DNA of 64,000 nucleotides from Bacillota bacterium. GTDB lineage: Bacteria > Bacillota > Clostridia > Lachnospirales > Lachnospiraceae. The notes beneath the pieces were generated by a model. It was not told the origin of the DNA, made no database searches, and saw nothing but the letters and a program-made list of their open reading frames with translations. A program made the translations under genes and the position numbers. This document shows positions 42,595 to 50,229 of this stretch, one piece after another; the stretch's first letter is position 1; every line of letters begins with the position of its first letter. The DNA lies in the NCBI GenBank assembly GCA_023437715.1, contig JAEZFK010000071.1:1-64000 (forward strand), given 5' to 3'.

Positions 42595-43239
42595 ATGAAT
42601 GAACATTATCCATTTGTAAATCCGCCGCTTCCATACGCATATGATTCACTTGAACCTTATATTGACACACAAACCATGTACATTCACCATGACAGGCTCC
42701 AGCAAAGATACGTAGCGAATCTTAATGATGCATTAAGCAGATATCCGGAATTACAGAACATGTCTTTGGAAGAGCTGCTTTCGGACCCGGAAAGCCTTCC
42801 CGCGGAGATCCGTCAGACCATTATCAACAATGGAGGAGGGGTCTACAACCACATCATCTATTTTAACGGCATGACAAATTCCATGTCCCGCTCCCAGGCT
42901 CAGGCACTGTACCCCGCCCTTATCGAAAGCTTTGGAACCATTGAAAACTTTTTCGATGAATTTAAGAGGTATGCCCTGCAGGTGTTCGGATCGGGATACG
43001 CATGGCTTGTTTTGGACCAGAACGGCAAACTCAGCCTCGTAACAACCCCCAATCAGAACACGCCCATCTCCAACGGTTTATGCGTCATAGCCGGCATTGA
43101 TGTCTGGGAGCACGCCTATTTTCTAAAACGTTTTAACGACCGGGCCGCATACCTTGAAGACTGGTTCCATGTAGTCAGCTGGGAAGCGGCAGACGAGCGC
43201 TATACCAATTGCCTTAACGGAATTCAGGCCGCAGAATAA
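42595..43239 (+). CDS. sodA: Superoxide dismutase, Fe/Mn family
   Basis: A 214-residue enzyme that dismutates superoxide to hydrogen peroxide and oxygen. The four metal ligands are present: His31 in YIHHDRLQQRYV, His86 in GGGVYNHIIYF, and Asp169 and His173 in GIDVWEHAYFLK. Two positions are unusual: the second-sphere motif is GGGVYNH where GGGHxNH is common, and the Trp that usually follows is replaced by Tyr-Phe. The ribosome site (AGGAAA) is modest. It is divergent from metY and ends before a clear terminator. Metal choice (Fe or Mn) cannot be set from the sequence. Confidence 0.92.
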   Translation: MNEHYPFVNPPLPYAYDSLEPYIDTQTMYIHHDRLQQRYVANLNDALSRYPELQNMSLEELLSDPESLPAEIRQTIINNGGGVYNHIIYFNGMTNSMSRSQAQALYPALIESFGTIENFFDEFKRYALQVFGSGYAWLVLDQNGKLSLVTTPNQNTPISNGLCVIAGIDVWEHAYFLKRFNDRAAYLEDWFHVVSWEAADERYTNCLNGIQAAE

Positions 43240-43277
43240 GCGCCGGCACCCTCATCCTTCCATAGGAATTCATACAT

Positions 43278-43326
43278 AACCTTCAAACAGAGGAAGCCTT
43301 TTTTCCCACCTGCTTGAAGGTTTTTA
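43278..43326 (+). terminator. Terminator of sodA
   Basis: AACCTTCAA (43278-43286) pairs perfectly with TTGAAGGTT (43314-43322) around a 27-base loop, and T residues continue to 43325. It follows the sodA stop by 38 bases. Confidence 0.7.
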
Positions 43327-43346
43327 TAAATCCACATCCCGGCTGC

Positions 43347-43997
43347 TCAGATTTTATATAAGTGAAATTCAGATTTTGTCAATCCGGTATCCAGAGCCCG
43401 GTATAAATACCGGGCGGCAACCGACGAATAGGGCTTCCATTTCTTACACTTTTCCGATATTGCCGCCGGTTTAAATTCATCTGTTTTATAAAGCCAGCCG
43501 TAGCCCTGTAAAAATGCAACATCTTCAAAGGGCAAAACGTTCTGCCGGTTCAGAACAAAAATCAGGTACATTTTAGCTGACCAATTGCCGATTCCGCGGA
43601 TGAGGGTCAGCTTTTTGATTACCTCCCGGTCCTCCAGCTTTCTCATCTCTCCGAAGTCAATGATTCCGTTTTCCACGGCATTTGTCAGCTCCCGGATATA
43701 AGCGACCTTTGAAGCGGAAATCCCGATTCCCCTGACAGCATCATCGGAAAGCCCGTTGATGACATCCGGCCTTACAGCCCTTTCACAAAGAAAGTTCAGC
43801 CTCTCTGTCATGATATCCGCGACCTTGTTGGAAAGCATCTGGCCTATGATGGTACTCACAAGAAAACCGTAATCATCCTCATATAATTCATAGGTAATCG
43901 GCCCTATGGAGGAGATCACCTTTGCTAACCGCTTATCCTTTGTACAAAGATGCTGAATCGCTTCATGATCTCTGGTTAAGGTAATAATATTTCCCAT
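43347..43997 (-). CDS. DNA-3-methyladenine glycosylase II family (HhH-GPD)
   Basis: A 216-residue base-excision enzyme related to AlkA. The helix-hairpin-helix reads LTLIRGIGNWSAKMYLIF; the catalytic Asp falls in LPFEDVAFLQGYGW, and the conserved end WKPYSSVAARYLYRAL is present. The enzyme removes alkylated purines from DNA. The start at 43997 is chosen for GAGG 8 bases before; the longer frame would run back to the end of the second metY gene and adds residues foreign to the family. It follows metY copy 2 and could share its transcript. It lacks the N-terminal AlkA domain, so it is a short form. Confidence 0.87.
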   Translation of the reverse strand: MGNIITLTRDHEAIQHLCTKDKRLAKVISSIGPITYELYEDDYGFLVSTIIGQMLSNKVADIMTERLNFLCERAVRPDVINGLSDDAVRGIGISASKVAYIRELTNAVENGIIDFGEMRKLEDREVIKKLTLIRGIGNWSAKMYLIFVLNRQNVLPFEDVAFLQGYGWLYKTDEFKPAAISEKCKKWKPYSSVAARYLYRALDTGLTKSEFHLYKI

Positions 43998-44063
43998 TTC
44001 TTTTTCCTCAATTTTAAAAAATGCCAATATAAAGCGTCCCACTCTATATTGGCATTCCATTTT

Positions 44064-45341
44064 TTATATCTGTTCCAGCGCCTGTTTTAAATCATCAATA
44101 ATATCATCCACATTTTCCACCCCTACGGAAAAACGGATCAGATCAGGTGCAATCCCCGCTACCTGCAGCTGTTCATCCGTAAGCTGTCTGTGGGTATGGC
44201 TTGCCGGATGCAAAAGGCAGGTTTTGCTGTCGGCAACATGGGTTACTATGGAAGCCAGCTTCAATTTATCCATAAACTGAATGGACCGGTCCCTTCCGCC
44301 CTTTATGCCAAAGGAAAGAACGCCGCAGGAACCGTCAGGTAAATATTTCTTCGCCAATTCATGGTATTGATTGCTTTCCAGATCCGGATAGTTGACCCAT
44401 GCAACCTTTTCGTGGACCTCTAAAAACCGGGCTATTGCCAGGGCATTTTTACAGTGTCTCTCCATCCTTAAATGAAGGGTTTCCAGACCCAGATTTAAGT
44501 AAAATGCATTCTGCGGGGACTGAACAGAACCGAGATCCCGCATCAGCTGTGCGGTGGCCTTTGTGATGTAGGCGCCTTTTCCAAACCGTTCCGCATAGAT
44601 GATCCCGTGGTAGGATTCATCAGGGGTTGTCAGGCCCGGGAACTTGTCTCCGTATGCCAGCCAGTCGAAATTGCCGCTGTCCACGATGCAGCCGCCAACG
44701 CCGGCCGCGTGGCCATCCATGTATTTGGTGGTGGAATGGGTGACAATATCAACGCCCCATTCAAAGGGCCTGCAGTTAATAGGCGTAGCAAATGTATTGT
44801 CCACAATGAGGGGGACTCCGTGGGAATGGGCCAGCCTTGCGAATTTTTCAAAATCCAGCACCGATATGGTTGGATTTGTAATGGTCTCTCCAAAGACAGC
44901 CTTTGTATTGGGCTTGAAATACTTTACCAGCTCTTCCTCCGGCAGATCCTGATCCACAAAGGTGCACTCAATGCCCATCTTTCTCATGGTAACTCCAAAA
45001 AGATTATAGGTTCCTCCATAAATCGCTGAGGAAGAGATAAAATGGTCCCCTGCTTCACAAATATTGAATAAAGCATAAAAATTTGCAGCCTGTCCTGAGG
45101 AAGTGAGCATTGCTGCAGCACCGCCTTCCAGGGCGCAGATTTTTGCCGCTACGGCATCATTGGTGGGATTTTGAAGCCTTGTATAAAAATAGCCTTCCGC
45201 TTCCAGATCAAAAAGCCGGCCCATCTCGTCACTGGTGTCATATTTGAATGTTGTGCTCTGATAAATCGGTAATTGTCTGGATTCTCCCCTTTTTGGCTTC
45301 CAGCCCTCATGAATACATTTTGTTTCTGCCCTGCTTTCCAT
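44064..45341 (-). CDS. O-acetylhomoserine sulfhydrylase family (MetY), copy 2
   Basis: A 425-residue PLP enzyme of the same family as the gene at 41071 but clearly diverged. Schiff-base Lys206 lies in THSTTKYMDGHAAG; other landmarks are YTRLQNPTNDAVA, IYGGTYNLFGVT and ETITNPTISVLDF. The DGHA after the lysine, in place of GGHG, marks it as a separate subgroup that may act as methionine gamma-lyase-like or use another acceptor. The start at 45341 has GGAGG 7 bases upstream, better than the ATG seven codons before. Confidence 0.88.
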   Translation of the reverse strand: MESRAETKCIHEGWKPKRGESRQLPIYQSTTFKYDTSDEMGRLFDLEAEGYFYTRLQNPTNDAVAAKICALEGGAAAMLTSSGQAANFYALFNICEAGDHFISSSAIYGGTYNLFGVTMRKMGIECTFVDQDLPEEELVKYFKPNTKAVFGETITNPTISVLDFEKFARLAHSHGVPLIVDNTFATPINCRPFEWGVDIVTHSTTKYMDGHAAGVGGCIVDSGNFDWLAYGDKFPGLTTPDESYHGIIYAERFGKGAYITKATAQLMRDLGSVQSPQNAFYLNLGLETLHLRMERHCKNALAIARFLEVHEKVAWVNYPDLESNQYHELAKKYLPDGSCGVLSFGIKGGRDRSIQFMDKLKLASIVTHVADSKTCLLHPASHTHRQLTDEQLQVAGIAPDLIRFSVGVENVDDIIDDLKQALEQI

Positions 45342-45460
45342 TATAGTTCCTCCAATTTCCATACTTTTATGGTTCCTGCTTTTATTCTATTTTGTTAGAT
45401 TTTTGATGATTTTAACAACCATATTATCTCACAGAATTTTACAAAATGCTATATAAATAA

Positions 45461-45697
45461 TCAGCCGGTATAAACCATGCGGTATTCTGTTTCACCGGTT
45501 TCTTTCTCCGTCATGCAGTTCTCAATGCAGAAGTTTTCCGATTTATAAAAAGCAACGGCGACGGCATTCTTCTCAATTAATTTATGGCCGATCCCTTTTC
45601 TTTGATGGCCCTCTTTCACAAACAACCCGGCTATGTATTCATCCAGCCAAATCCCCATGATCTTATCCAGGTCCCGGAATTCAAATAATCGTACCAT
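45461..45697 (-). pseudogene. GNAT acetyltransferase remnant with two internal deletions
   Basis: A 78-codon frame that keeps three parts of a YjaB-like N-acetyltransferase in order: the N-terminus (MVRLFEFRDLDKIMGIWLD), the acetyl-CoA motif (EYIAGLFVKEGHQRKGIGHKL) and the C-terminus (AVAFYKSENF and TGETEYRMVY). Compared with my memory of full-length relatives of about 140 residues, some 40-50 residues are missing after IWLD and about 15 after HKLI. Both gaps keep the frame. Promoter and GGAGGG ribosome site are intact. It is most likely a decaying gene, but a small functional protein is not excluded. Confidence 0.65.
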
Positions 45698-45726
45698 TTA
45701 CTCGCGCCCTCCTTATCCTGCCTCTT

Positions 45727-45755
45727 ATTATACAGGAGCCGTCCATGAACCGCAA
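45727..45755 (-). promoter_or_regulatory. Promoter of the GNAT remnant
   Basis: TTGCGG (45755-45750) and TATAAT (45732-45727) on the minus strand with a 17-base spacer, 30 bases before the ATG. Confidence 0.7.
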
Positions 45756-45762
45756 CAGGTTT

Positions 45763-45778
45763 TAGAACATTCGTTCTA
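45763..45778. promoter_or_regulatory. Palindrome with a LexA-box-like core
   Basis: TAGAACATTCGTTCTA: perfect 6-base arms with the GAAC-N4-GTTC core of Gram-positive LexA sites. It lies 8 bases upstream of the -35 of the GNAT remnant and overlaps the stop codon of the Crp-family gene. A single core match is expected by chance about once in a window of this size. Confidence 0.3.
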
Positions 45779-46441
45779 TTTCATATAAAAGTCCCGGGCG
45801 CGGCGGACCAGCTCCTCCCGGTCAACGATCCGGTATCCGTTAGTCTCTTTCGACATGATATTTTCCGAGCACAGACGGCTCAATACGCGCAGCATATGAC
45901 GGTAGCTTATACCGATGGACCGCGCCGCATCTGTAAGATTTTCCGAAAAAATGCGGTCCTGTGCAGCCAGTAAAATGTAAGCGCAAAGCCGCTCCTCACC
46001 GGAATGCAGGGCAGTAATTGCACCATTTTTAGAATTCCGGAGCAGCTTCATTGACAATTCCCGTCCAACCCGGTTTGAAAACAGCAGATCCGCTTTCAGG
46101 ACATGTGCGTATTTTGCATAAGGCAGCCCAACGCAAAGGAACTCGGTTACAGCGCTCACTGTGGTGCTGGCAATGAGCGTATCGATCATCAGCTCGATAT
46201 CTCCAATAATCCCTTCCGAAACATAATAACACAAAAGGAGATCTTTCCCGGCTGCCGTGGCAGAACAGACCTTTGCTTTCCCGGAGATAACAAACAAAAA
46301 GTATTCCATGGGCATTCCCTCACGCAGAATGATTTCACCGGGACGGAACCGTAAAACCACGGAATCCTTAAGATCAATATCCGTTTCAAAGTAATCGGCC
46401 AGCCTGCGTATATATTTCTCTTCCAAGGGTTCTTTTTGCAT
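45776..46441 (-). CDS. Crp/Fnr family transcriptional regulator (YeiL-like)
   Basis: A 221-residue regulator. The cyclic-nucleotide-type beta-roll spans about residues 22-125 (VVLRFRPGEIILREGMPMEY, EGIIGDIELMI) and a winged helix lies at about 160-215, with the recognition helix SIGISYRHMLRVLSRLCSEN. The SYRHLLHVL-like helix is as in YeiL. There is no cluster of four cysteines as in Fnr. GGAGAAG precedes the ATG. The gene is divergent from a DMT transporter, and a perfect palindrome lies between them. Confidence 0.9.
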   Translation of the reverse strand: MQKEPLEEKYIRRLADYFETDIDLKDSVVLRFRPGEIILREGMPMEYFLFVISGKAKVCSATAAGKDLLLCYYVSEGIIGDIELMIDTLIASTTVSAVTEFLCVGLPYAKYAHVLKADLLFSNRVGRELSMKLLRNSKNGAITALHSGEERLCAYILLAAQDRIFSENLTDAARSIGISYRHMLRVLSRLCSENIMSKETNGYRIVDREELVRRARDFYMK

Positions 46442-46473
46442 GGAATCTTCTCCTTAAAACAATTTTATTTAAA

Positions 46474-46491
46474 GTATGACATCTGTCATAC
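46474..46491. promoter_or_regulatory. Crp-family operator between regulator and DMT transporter
   Basis: GTATGACATCTGTCATAC has perfect 8-base arms. Its centre is about 41.5 bases before the predicted start of the plus-strand transcript (TATACT at 46513-46518, no usable -35), the position of a class II activator site. For the minus-strand regulator gene it would overlap the -35 region and repress. Confidence 0.7.
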
Positions 46492-46537
46492 CCCTTTGTC
46501 AACAGAAACCACTATACTATGGACAGGAGGTGATGTT

Positions 46538-47452
46538 ATGTATAATTTTTTGTCGCTGCTGGTGGGCATGGTGATCGCATTTATGGTTGCAGTCAACGGC
46601 GGTCTGACAGCGCATTACGGCGTGCTTGGTGCGGCTGTCATTATTCATATTGTCGGGAGCTGCTTTGCATTTCTGCTCATGAAGATATGCCGTCAAAAGG
46701 TATTGTTTCGGCGAAGCATTCCCTGGTGGTTGTATACCGGCGGAATCATCGGTGTATTAACAACCGTATTCAACAACTTTGCCTATGGAAAAATCAGTCT
46801 GACCAGCATCATTGCCGTAGGACTTCTGGGGCAGACGGTTACCTCCCTGGTCATTGACAGCTTCGGACTGTTTGGAATGAAAAAATACCGGTTTAAGAAG
46901 TCAACCCTGATCGGTCTGGCTTATGCCGTGGCCGGCATTGCCGTAATGCTGGACCACTCCGCAGTGAGCGCCTTGTATGCGGTGGTGCTGTCCTTTGCAG
47001 GAGGCGTCACGGTTGTGCTTTCACGTACGGTCAATGCAGGATTATCGGAGAATACCGGGGCGCTTCAGGGTTCCTTTATCAACCATATTGTGGGGCTTCC
47101 GGTTACTGTATGCGTTCTGTTTCTTTGGGGCGGAAATGATCCCATTTTTACCGGCTTCGGGGCTTCAGCCGGCAGCTGGGTCTATTTTGGCGGCGTATTA
47201 GGTGTTCTGGTCGTCCTGCTCCTTAACATTACCGTACCTAAAATCCCAGGCTTCCGGCTGACGCTTCTGTCTTTCATCGGGCAGATGTTTGCAGGCATCA
47301 CACTGGATCTGGTCACGAAGCAGGGATACACCAAAGCGACCTTCTTGGGCGGGCTGCTGGTCGCCGCAGGTGTCGGCACCAATGCGCTCATTGAGCAGGC
47401 ATGCCGCTACAGGGAACGCAAGGTGCAGTTTACTGCAGAAGAATTGAAATGA
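46538..47452 (+). CDS. DMT transporter, YdcZ/DUF606 family
   Basis: A 304-residue membrane protein with ten predicted helices, two five-helix repeats of the YdcZ type. The repeats open MYNFLSLLVGMVIAFMVAVN and LSFAGGVTVVLSRTVNAGL; the family motif around HIVGSCFAFLLMK and NHIVGLPVTVCVLF recurs. GGAGGTGAT lies just ahead of the chosen ATG; the longer frame from 46436 crosses the operator and promoter. Probable target of the divergent Crp-family regulator. Substrate unknown. Confidence 0.87.
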   Translation: MYNFLSLLVGMVIAFMVAVNGGLTAHYGVLGAAVIIHIVGSCFAFLLMKICRQKVLFRRSIPWWLYTGGIIGVLTTVFNNFAYGKISLTSIIAVGLLGQTVTSLVIDSFGLFGMKKYRFKKSTLIGLAYAVAGIAVMLDHSAVSALYAVVLSFAGGVTVVLSRTVNAGLSENTGALQGSFINHIVGLPVTVCVLFLWGGNDPIFTGFGASAGSWVYFGGVLGVLVVLLLNITVPKIPGFRLTLLSFIGQMFAGITLDLVTKQGYTKATFLGGLLVAAGVGTNALIEQACRYRERKVQFTAEELK

Positions 47453-47457
47453 AAAAA

Positions 47458-47494
47458 GCTGACCGCAAGCATCTTCTGATGCCTGCGATACAGC
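47458..47494 (-). terminator. Terminator of the ATP synthase operon
   Basis: GCTGACCGCAAGCATC (47458-47473) pairs with GATGCCTGCGATACAGC (47478-47494) with small internal bulges, followed by CTTTTTTC on the minus strand. It is between convergent genes and may also slow plus-strand transcription. Confidence 0.75.
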
Positions 47495-47551
47495 CTTTCT
47501 CACAAAACCGCCCCTTTTTCCGGCGCATTCCATAGGGGTAATGCATTGCCG

Positions 47552-47953
47552 TTAATTCTTTTTTATGGTATTAATACGGACCAATGCACGTTTCAGCCTC
47601 GCCTCCGCCATAGCCCTTTCCTGGGCGGAGGACGTACTGTTAAGCTTTTCCTCCGCAGACTCCTTTGATTTCACTGCCCGTTCCAGATCGATATCCTCTT
47701 TCCATTCAAAGGTGATTGCCGATATGGTCACTTTTCCCTTCAATACCGCAATCATTCCGCCGTTACAGGCTGCAAGCCTTGTTTCTCCGCCGTATACCAC
47801 ACGGCAGATTCCGCCTCCCAGGGCCGTAAGTATATCCGTATGGCGGGGGAGGATACAAATATCCCCTTCCATGGTCCGGACAACGACCCTTTCCGCCCGT
47901 CCGTCGAAAAAGCTCCCATCCGGGGTGACAATATGCAGTTCAAAATCTTTCAT
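47552..47953 (-). CDS. atpC: ATP synthase epsilon subunit
   Basis: A 133-residue subunit of the F1 central stalk. The beta-sandwich domain (about 1-85) opens FELHIVTPDGSFFDGRAERV and the two C-terminal helices (SKESAEEKLNSTSSAQERAM) inhibit or regulate rotation. The start at 47953 is used because it overlaps nothing functional upstream and lies next to the atpD stop; the frame from 47992 would extend 38 bases into atpD. It is the last gene of the operon. Confidence 0.92.
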   Translation of the reverse strand: MKDFELHIVTPDGSFFDGRAERVVVRTMEGDICILPRHTDILTALGGGICRVVYGGETRLAACNGGMIAVLKGKVTISAITFEWKEDIDLERAVKSKESAEEKLNSTSSAQERAMAEARLKRALVRINTIKKN

Positions 47954-47954
47954 A

Positions 47955-49355
47955 CTATCCAACCTTTCCGGCTGCCTTTTCAACAGCTTCATCTATGGAG
48001 CCCACAAACAAAAAGGCGCTCTCAGGCAAATTGTCATGCTTGCCTTCCAAAATTTCACGAAAGCCCCGGATTGTCTCCGAAACAGGCACATATTTTCCTT
48101 TCATGGAATTAAAGGATTCCGCAACGGAAAATGGCTGGGACAAAAACCTCTGTATCTTTCTCGCCCGGGAAACCGTAAGCTTATCCTCCTCCGAAAGCTC
48201 ATCCATGCCCATGATGGCAATAATATCCTGAAGCTCCTCATACCTCTGCAGAATTTTCTGCACCTGCTTTGCTGTGCGGTAATGCTCCTCTCCCACAATC
48301 TCCGGCGTTAAAATCCGGCTGGTGGAATCAAGGGGATCAACGGCGGGATAGATGCCCATGGAGGATATCTTTCTGCTCAAAACCGTGGTTGCGTCCAGAT
48401 GGGAAAACAATGCCGCAGGCGCAGGGTCCGTCAAATCGTCCGCCGGTACGTATACCGCCTGGACGCTGGTGATGGAACCGGACTTGGTAGAGGTAATCCG
48501 TTCCTGAAGCGCTCCCATTTCCGTGGTAAGGGTTGGCTGATAACCAACCGCAGACGGCATCCGTCCCAGAAGGGTGGACACCTCGCTTCCGGCCTGGGAA
48601 AAACGGAAGATATTATCAATGAACAGGAGCACATCCTGGTGACGCTCATCCCTGAAATATTCCGCCGCAGTAAGCCCGGACAATGCCACACGCATTCTGG
48701 CTCCCGGCGGTTCATTCATCTGCCCGTATACCAGGGCAGTTTTATTAAGCACTCCGCTCTCCTTCATCTCGTAATAGAGGTCGTTTCCTTCCCTGGTCCG
48801 CTCTCCCACTCCTGTAAAAACGGACAGGCCGCCGTGCTCCTTGGCAATATTGTTAATGAGCTCCATAATCAGAACGGTCTTTCCCACTCCGGCTCCGCCG
48901 AATAAACCGATTTTTCCGCCTTTTACGTATGGTGCAATCAGGTCAACAACCTTAATTCCCGTTTCCAGAATCTCAAGCTTTGTTTCCTGCTCCTCGTAGG
49001 ACGGCGGTTTTCTGTGAATGGAGAGCCGCTTCTTTGCATCCACAGGCGGCAGGTTATCCATAGGCTCTCCCAAGAGGTTTAAGATTCTTCCCAAGATCTC
49101 CTCTCCCACAGGAAAGGCAATGGGCGCCATGGTATCTACAGCGCTTATTCCTCTCGGCAATCCGTCCGTAGCGCTCATTGCAATACATCTCACCCTGTTG
49201 TTTCCGAGATGCTGGGCCGCCTCTAATGTGATTTTATTTCCATTATAATCAATTTCAATTGCATTTAAAAGATCCGGCACTTCATTTTCCGCAAACTGTA
49301 TATCGAGAACAGGTCCGATAATCTGCACAACCGTTCCCCTTGGTCTTTGTTTCAT
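47955..49355 (-). CDS. atpD: ATP synthase beta subunit
   Basis: A 466-residue catalytic subunit of F1. The P-loop GGAGVGKT is at 153-160; the catalytic Glu lies in GERTREGNDLYYEM, the Walker B in DVLLFIDNIFRF and the DELSEED-type loop in MDELSEEDKLTV. Length and order are normal. GGAG precedes the ATG. Position between atpG and atpC is canonical. Confidence 0.97.
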   Translation of the reverse strand: MKQRPRGTVVQIIGPVLDIQFAENEVPDLLNAIEIDYNGNKITLEAAQHLGNNRVRCIAMSATDGLPRGISAVDTMAPIAFPVGEEILGRILNLLGEPMDNLPPVDAKKRLSIHRKPPSYEEQETKLEILETGIKVVDLIAPYVKGGKIGLFGGAGVGKTVLIMELINNIAKEHGGLSVFTGVGERTREGNDLYYEMKESGVLNKTALVYGQMNEPPGARMRVALSGLTAAEYFRDERHQDVLLFIDNIFRFSQAGSEVSTLLGRMPSAVGYQPTLTTEMGALQERITSTKSGSITSVQAVYVPADDLTDPAPAALFSHLDATTVLSRKISSMGIYPAVDPLDSTSRILTPEIVGEEHYRTAKQVQKILQRYEELQDIIAIMGMDELSEEDKLTVSRARKIQRFLSQPFSVAESFNSMKGKYVPVSETIRGFREILEGKHDNLPESAFLFVGSIDEAVEKAAGKVG

Positions 49356-49368
49356 AGAAAAACTCCTT

Positions 49369-50214
49369 TTAATTTCCGCTTCCCGCGATAATTTCTGTAA
49401 TTTCCTGGGTAATCTGTCCCTGCCTCACACGATTATACTGTAAGCTCAGATCTGAAATCATTTCTCTGGCATTCTTGCTGGCAGTATTCATGGCGCTGCG
49501 CCTTGCGGCAAGCTCCGATGCTGCGGCCTCGCAGACCGCGCCGTACAAAAGGCCGCCGAGATAGCTGGGAACGATTGCGTTGAAAACGGCTTCCGCGCTG
49601 GGTTCATAGATAATGAGGGAAAGGGGCTTCCTGTCTGAAGCGGCCTTTTCCCGGTACATGGGAAGCAGCTTTAAAACAACGGGTGTCTGGTCAAGCATGG
49701 AAGTGAAGTTTGTATAAGCAATGTACAGTTCATCAAACTCATGGTCTAAAAATGCTTTTGAAAGGAGAGTGCCCACCTGGAAGCAGGTTCCCACTCTCAT
49801 CTCTTCCACAGAATAGGATAAATCCGTCAAAAGCTCCTTCTTATTCCGGCTGCAATACTCAACGGCCTTTTTCCCTATGGGGAAAAAACAGCAGCTTTTA
49901 TCAGCCATATTTTTTTCCATATGCTTGAATATATTGGAGTTATAGCCGCCTGCAAGGCCTCTGTCCCCTGCGATCATGACGCAGCAGACCTTTTTTACCT
50001 CCCGGGCCGCCATATATTCGCTGGAAAAATCTGTATTCACAGTTGCGATATCCGACAGGGTTTGATACAGGTTCTGATAATATGGCCGGCTTTTTTCAAC
50101 GATTTTCTTTGTCTTTACAATTTTCGAAGCGGAAACCAACTCCATTGCCTGGGTGATCTGCCTGGTTCCCTCTATACTTTTGATCCGCCTTTTAATGCTG
50201 TGGATCGACGCCAT
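49369..50214 (-). CDS. atpG: ATP synthase gamma subunit
   Basis: A 281-residue rotor shaft of F1. The N-terminal helix HSIKRRIKSIEGTRQITQAMELVSASK (given here in part: IKRRIKSIEGTRQITQAM) and the C-terminal helix with ARRSAMNTASKNAREMI are the coiled coil inside the alpha/beta ring; the Rossmann-like middle has CCVMIAGDRGLAGGYN. AGGAGAG precedes the ATG. Canonical place between atpA and atpD. Confidence 0.95.
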   Translation of the reverse strand: MASIHSIKRRIKSIEGTRQITQAMELVSASKIVKTKKIVEKSRPYYQNLYQTLSDIATVNTDFSSEYMAAREVKKVCCVMIAGDRGLAGGYNSNIFKHMEKNMADKSCCFFPIGKKAVEYCSRNKKELLTDLSYSVEEMRVGTCFQVGTLLSKAFLDHEFDELYIAYTNFTSMLDQTPVVLKLLPMYREKAASDRKPLSLIIYEPSAEAVFNAIVPSYLGGLLYGAVCEAAASELAARRSAMNTASKNAREMISDLSLQYNRVRQGQITQEITEIIAGSGN

Positions 50215-50229
50215 AGGCCACCTTCTCTC

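Noticed and set aside
45763..45778. Firm LexA/SOS site
   Set aside because: Only one box, and one core match per 64 kb is expected by chance, so it is listed as a weak site only.
46436..46537. Upstream extension of the YdcZ-type transporter
   Set aside because: These codons contain the Crp-type operator and the -10 element; the ATG at 46538 has GGAGGTGAT.
47565..48311. 248-codon plus-strand frame opposite atpC and atpD
   Set aside because: Antisense shadow of conserved ATP synthase genes.
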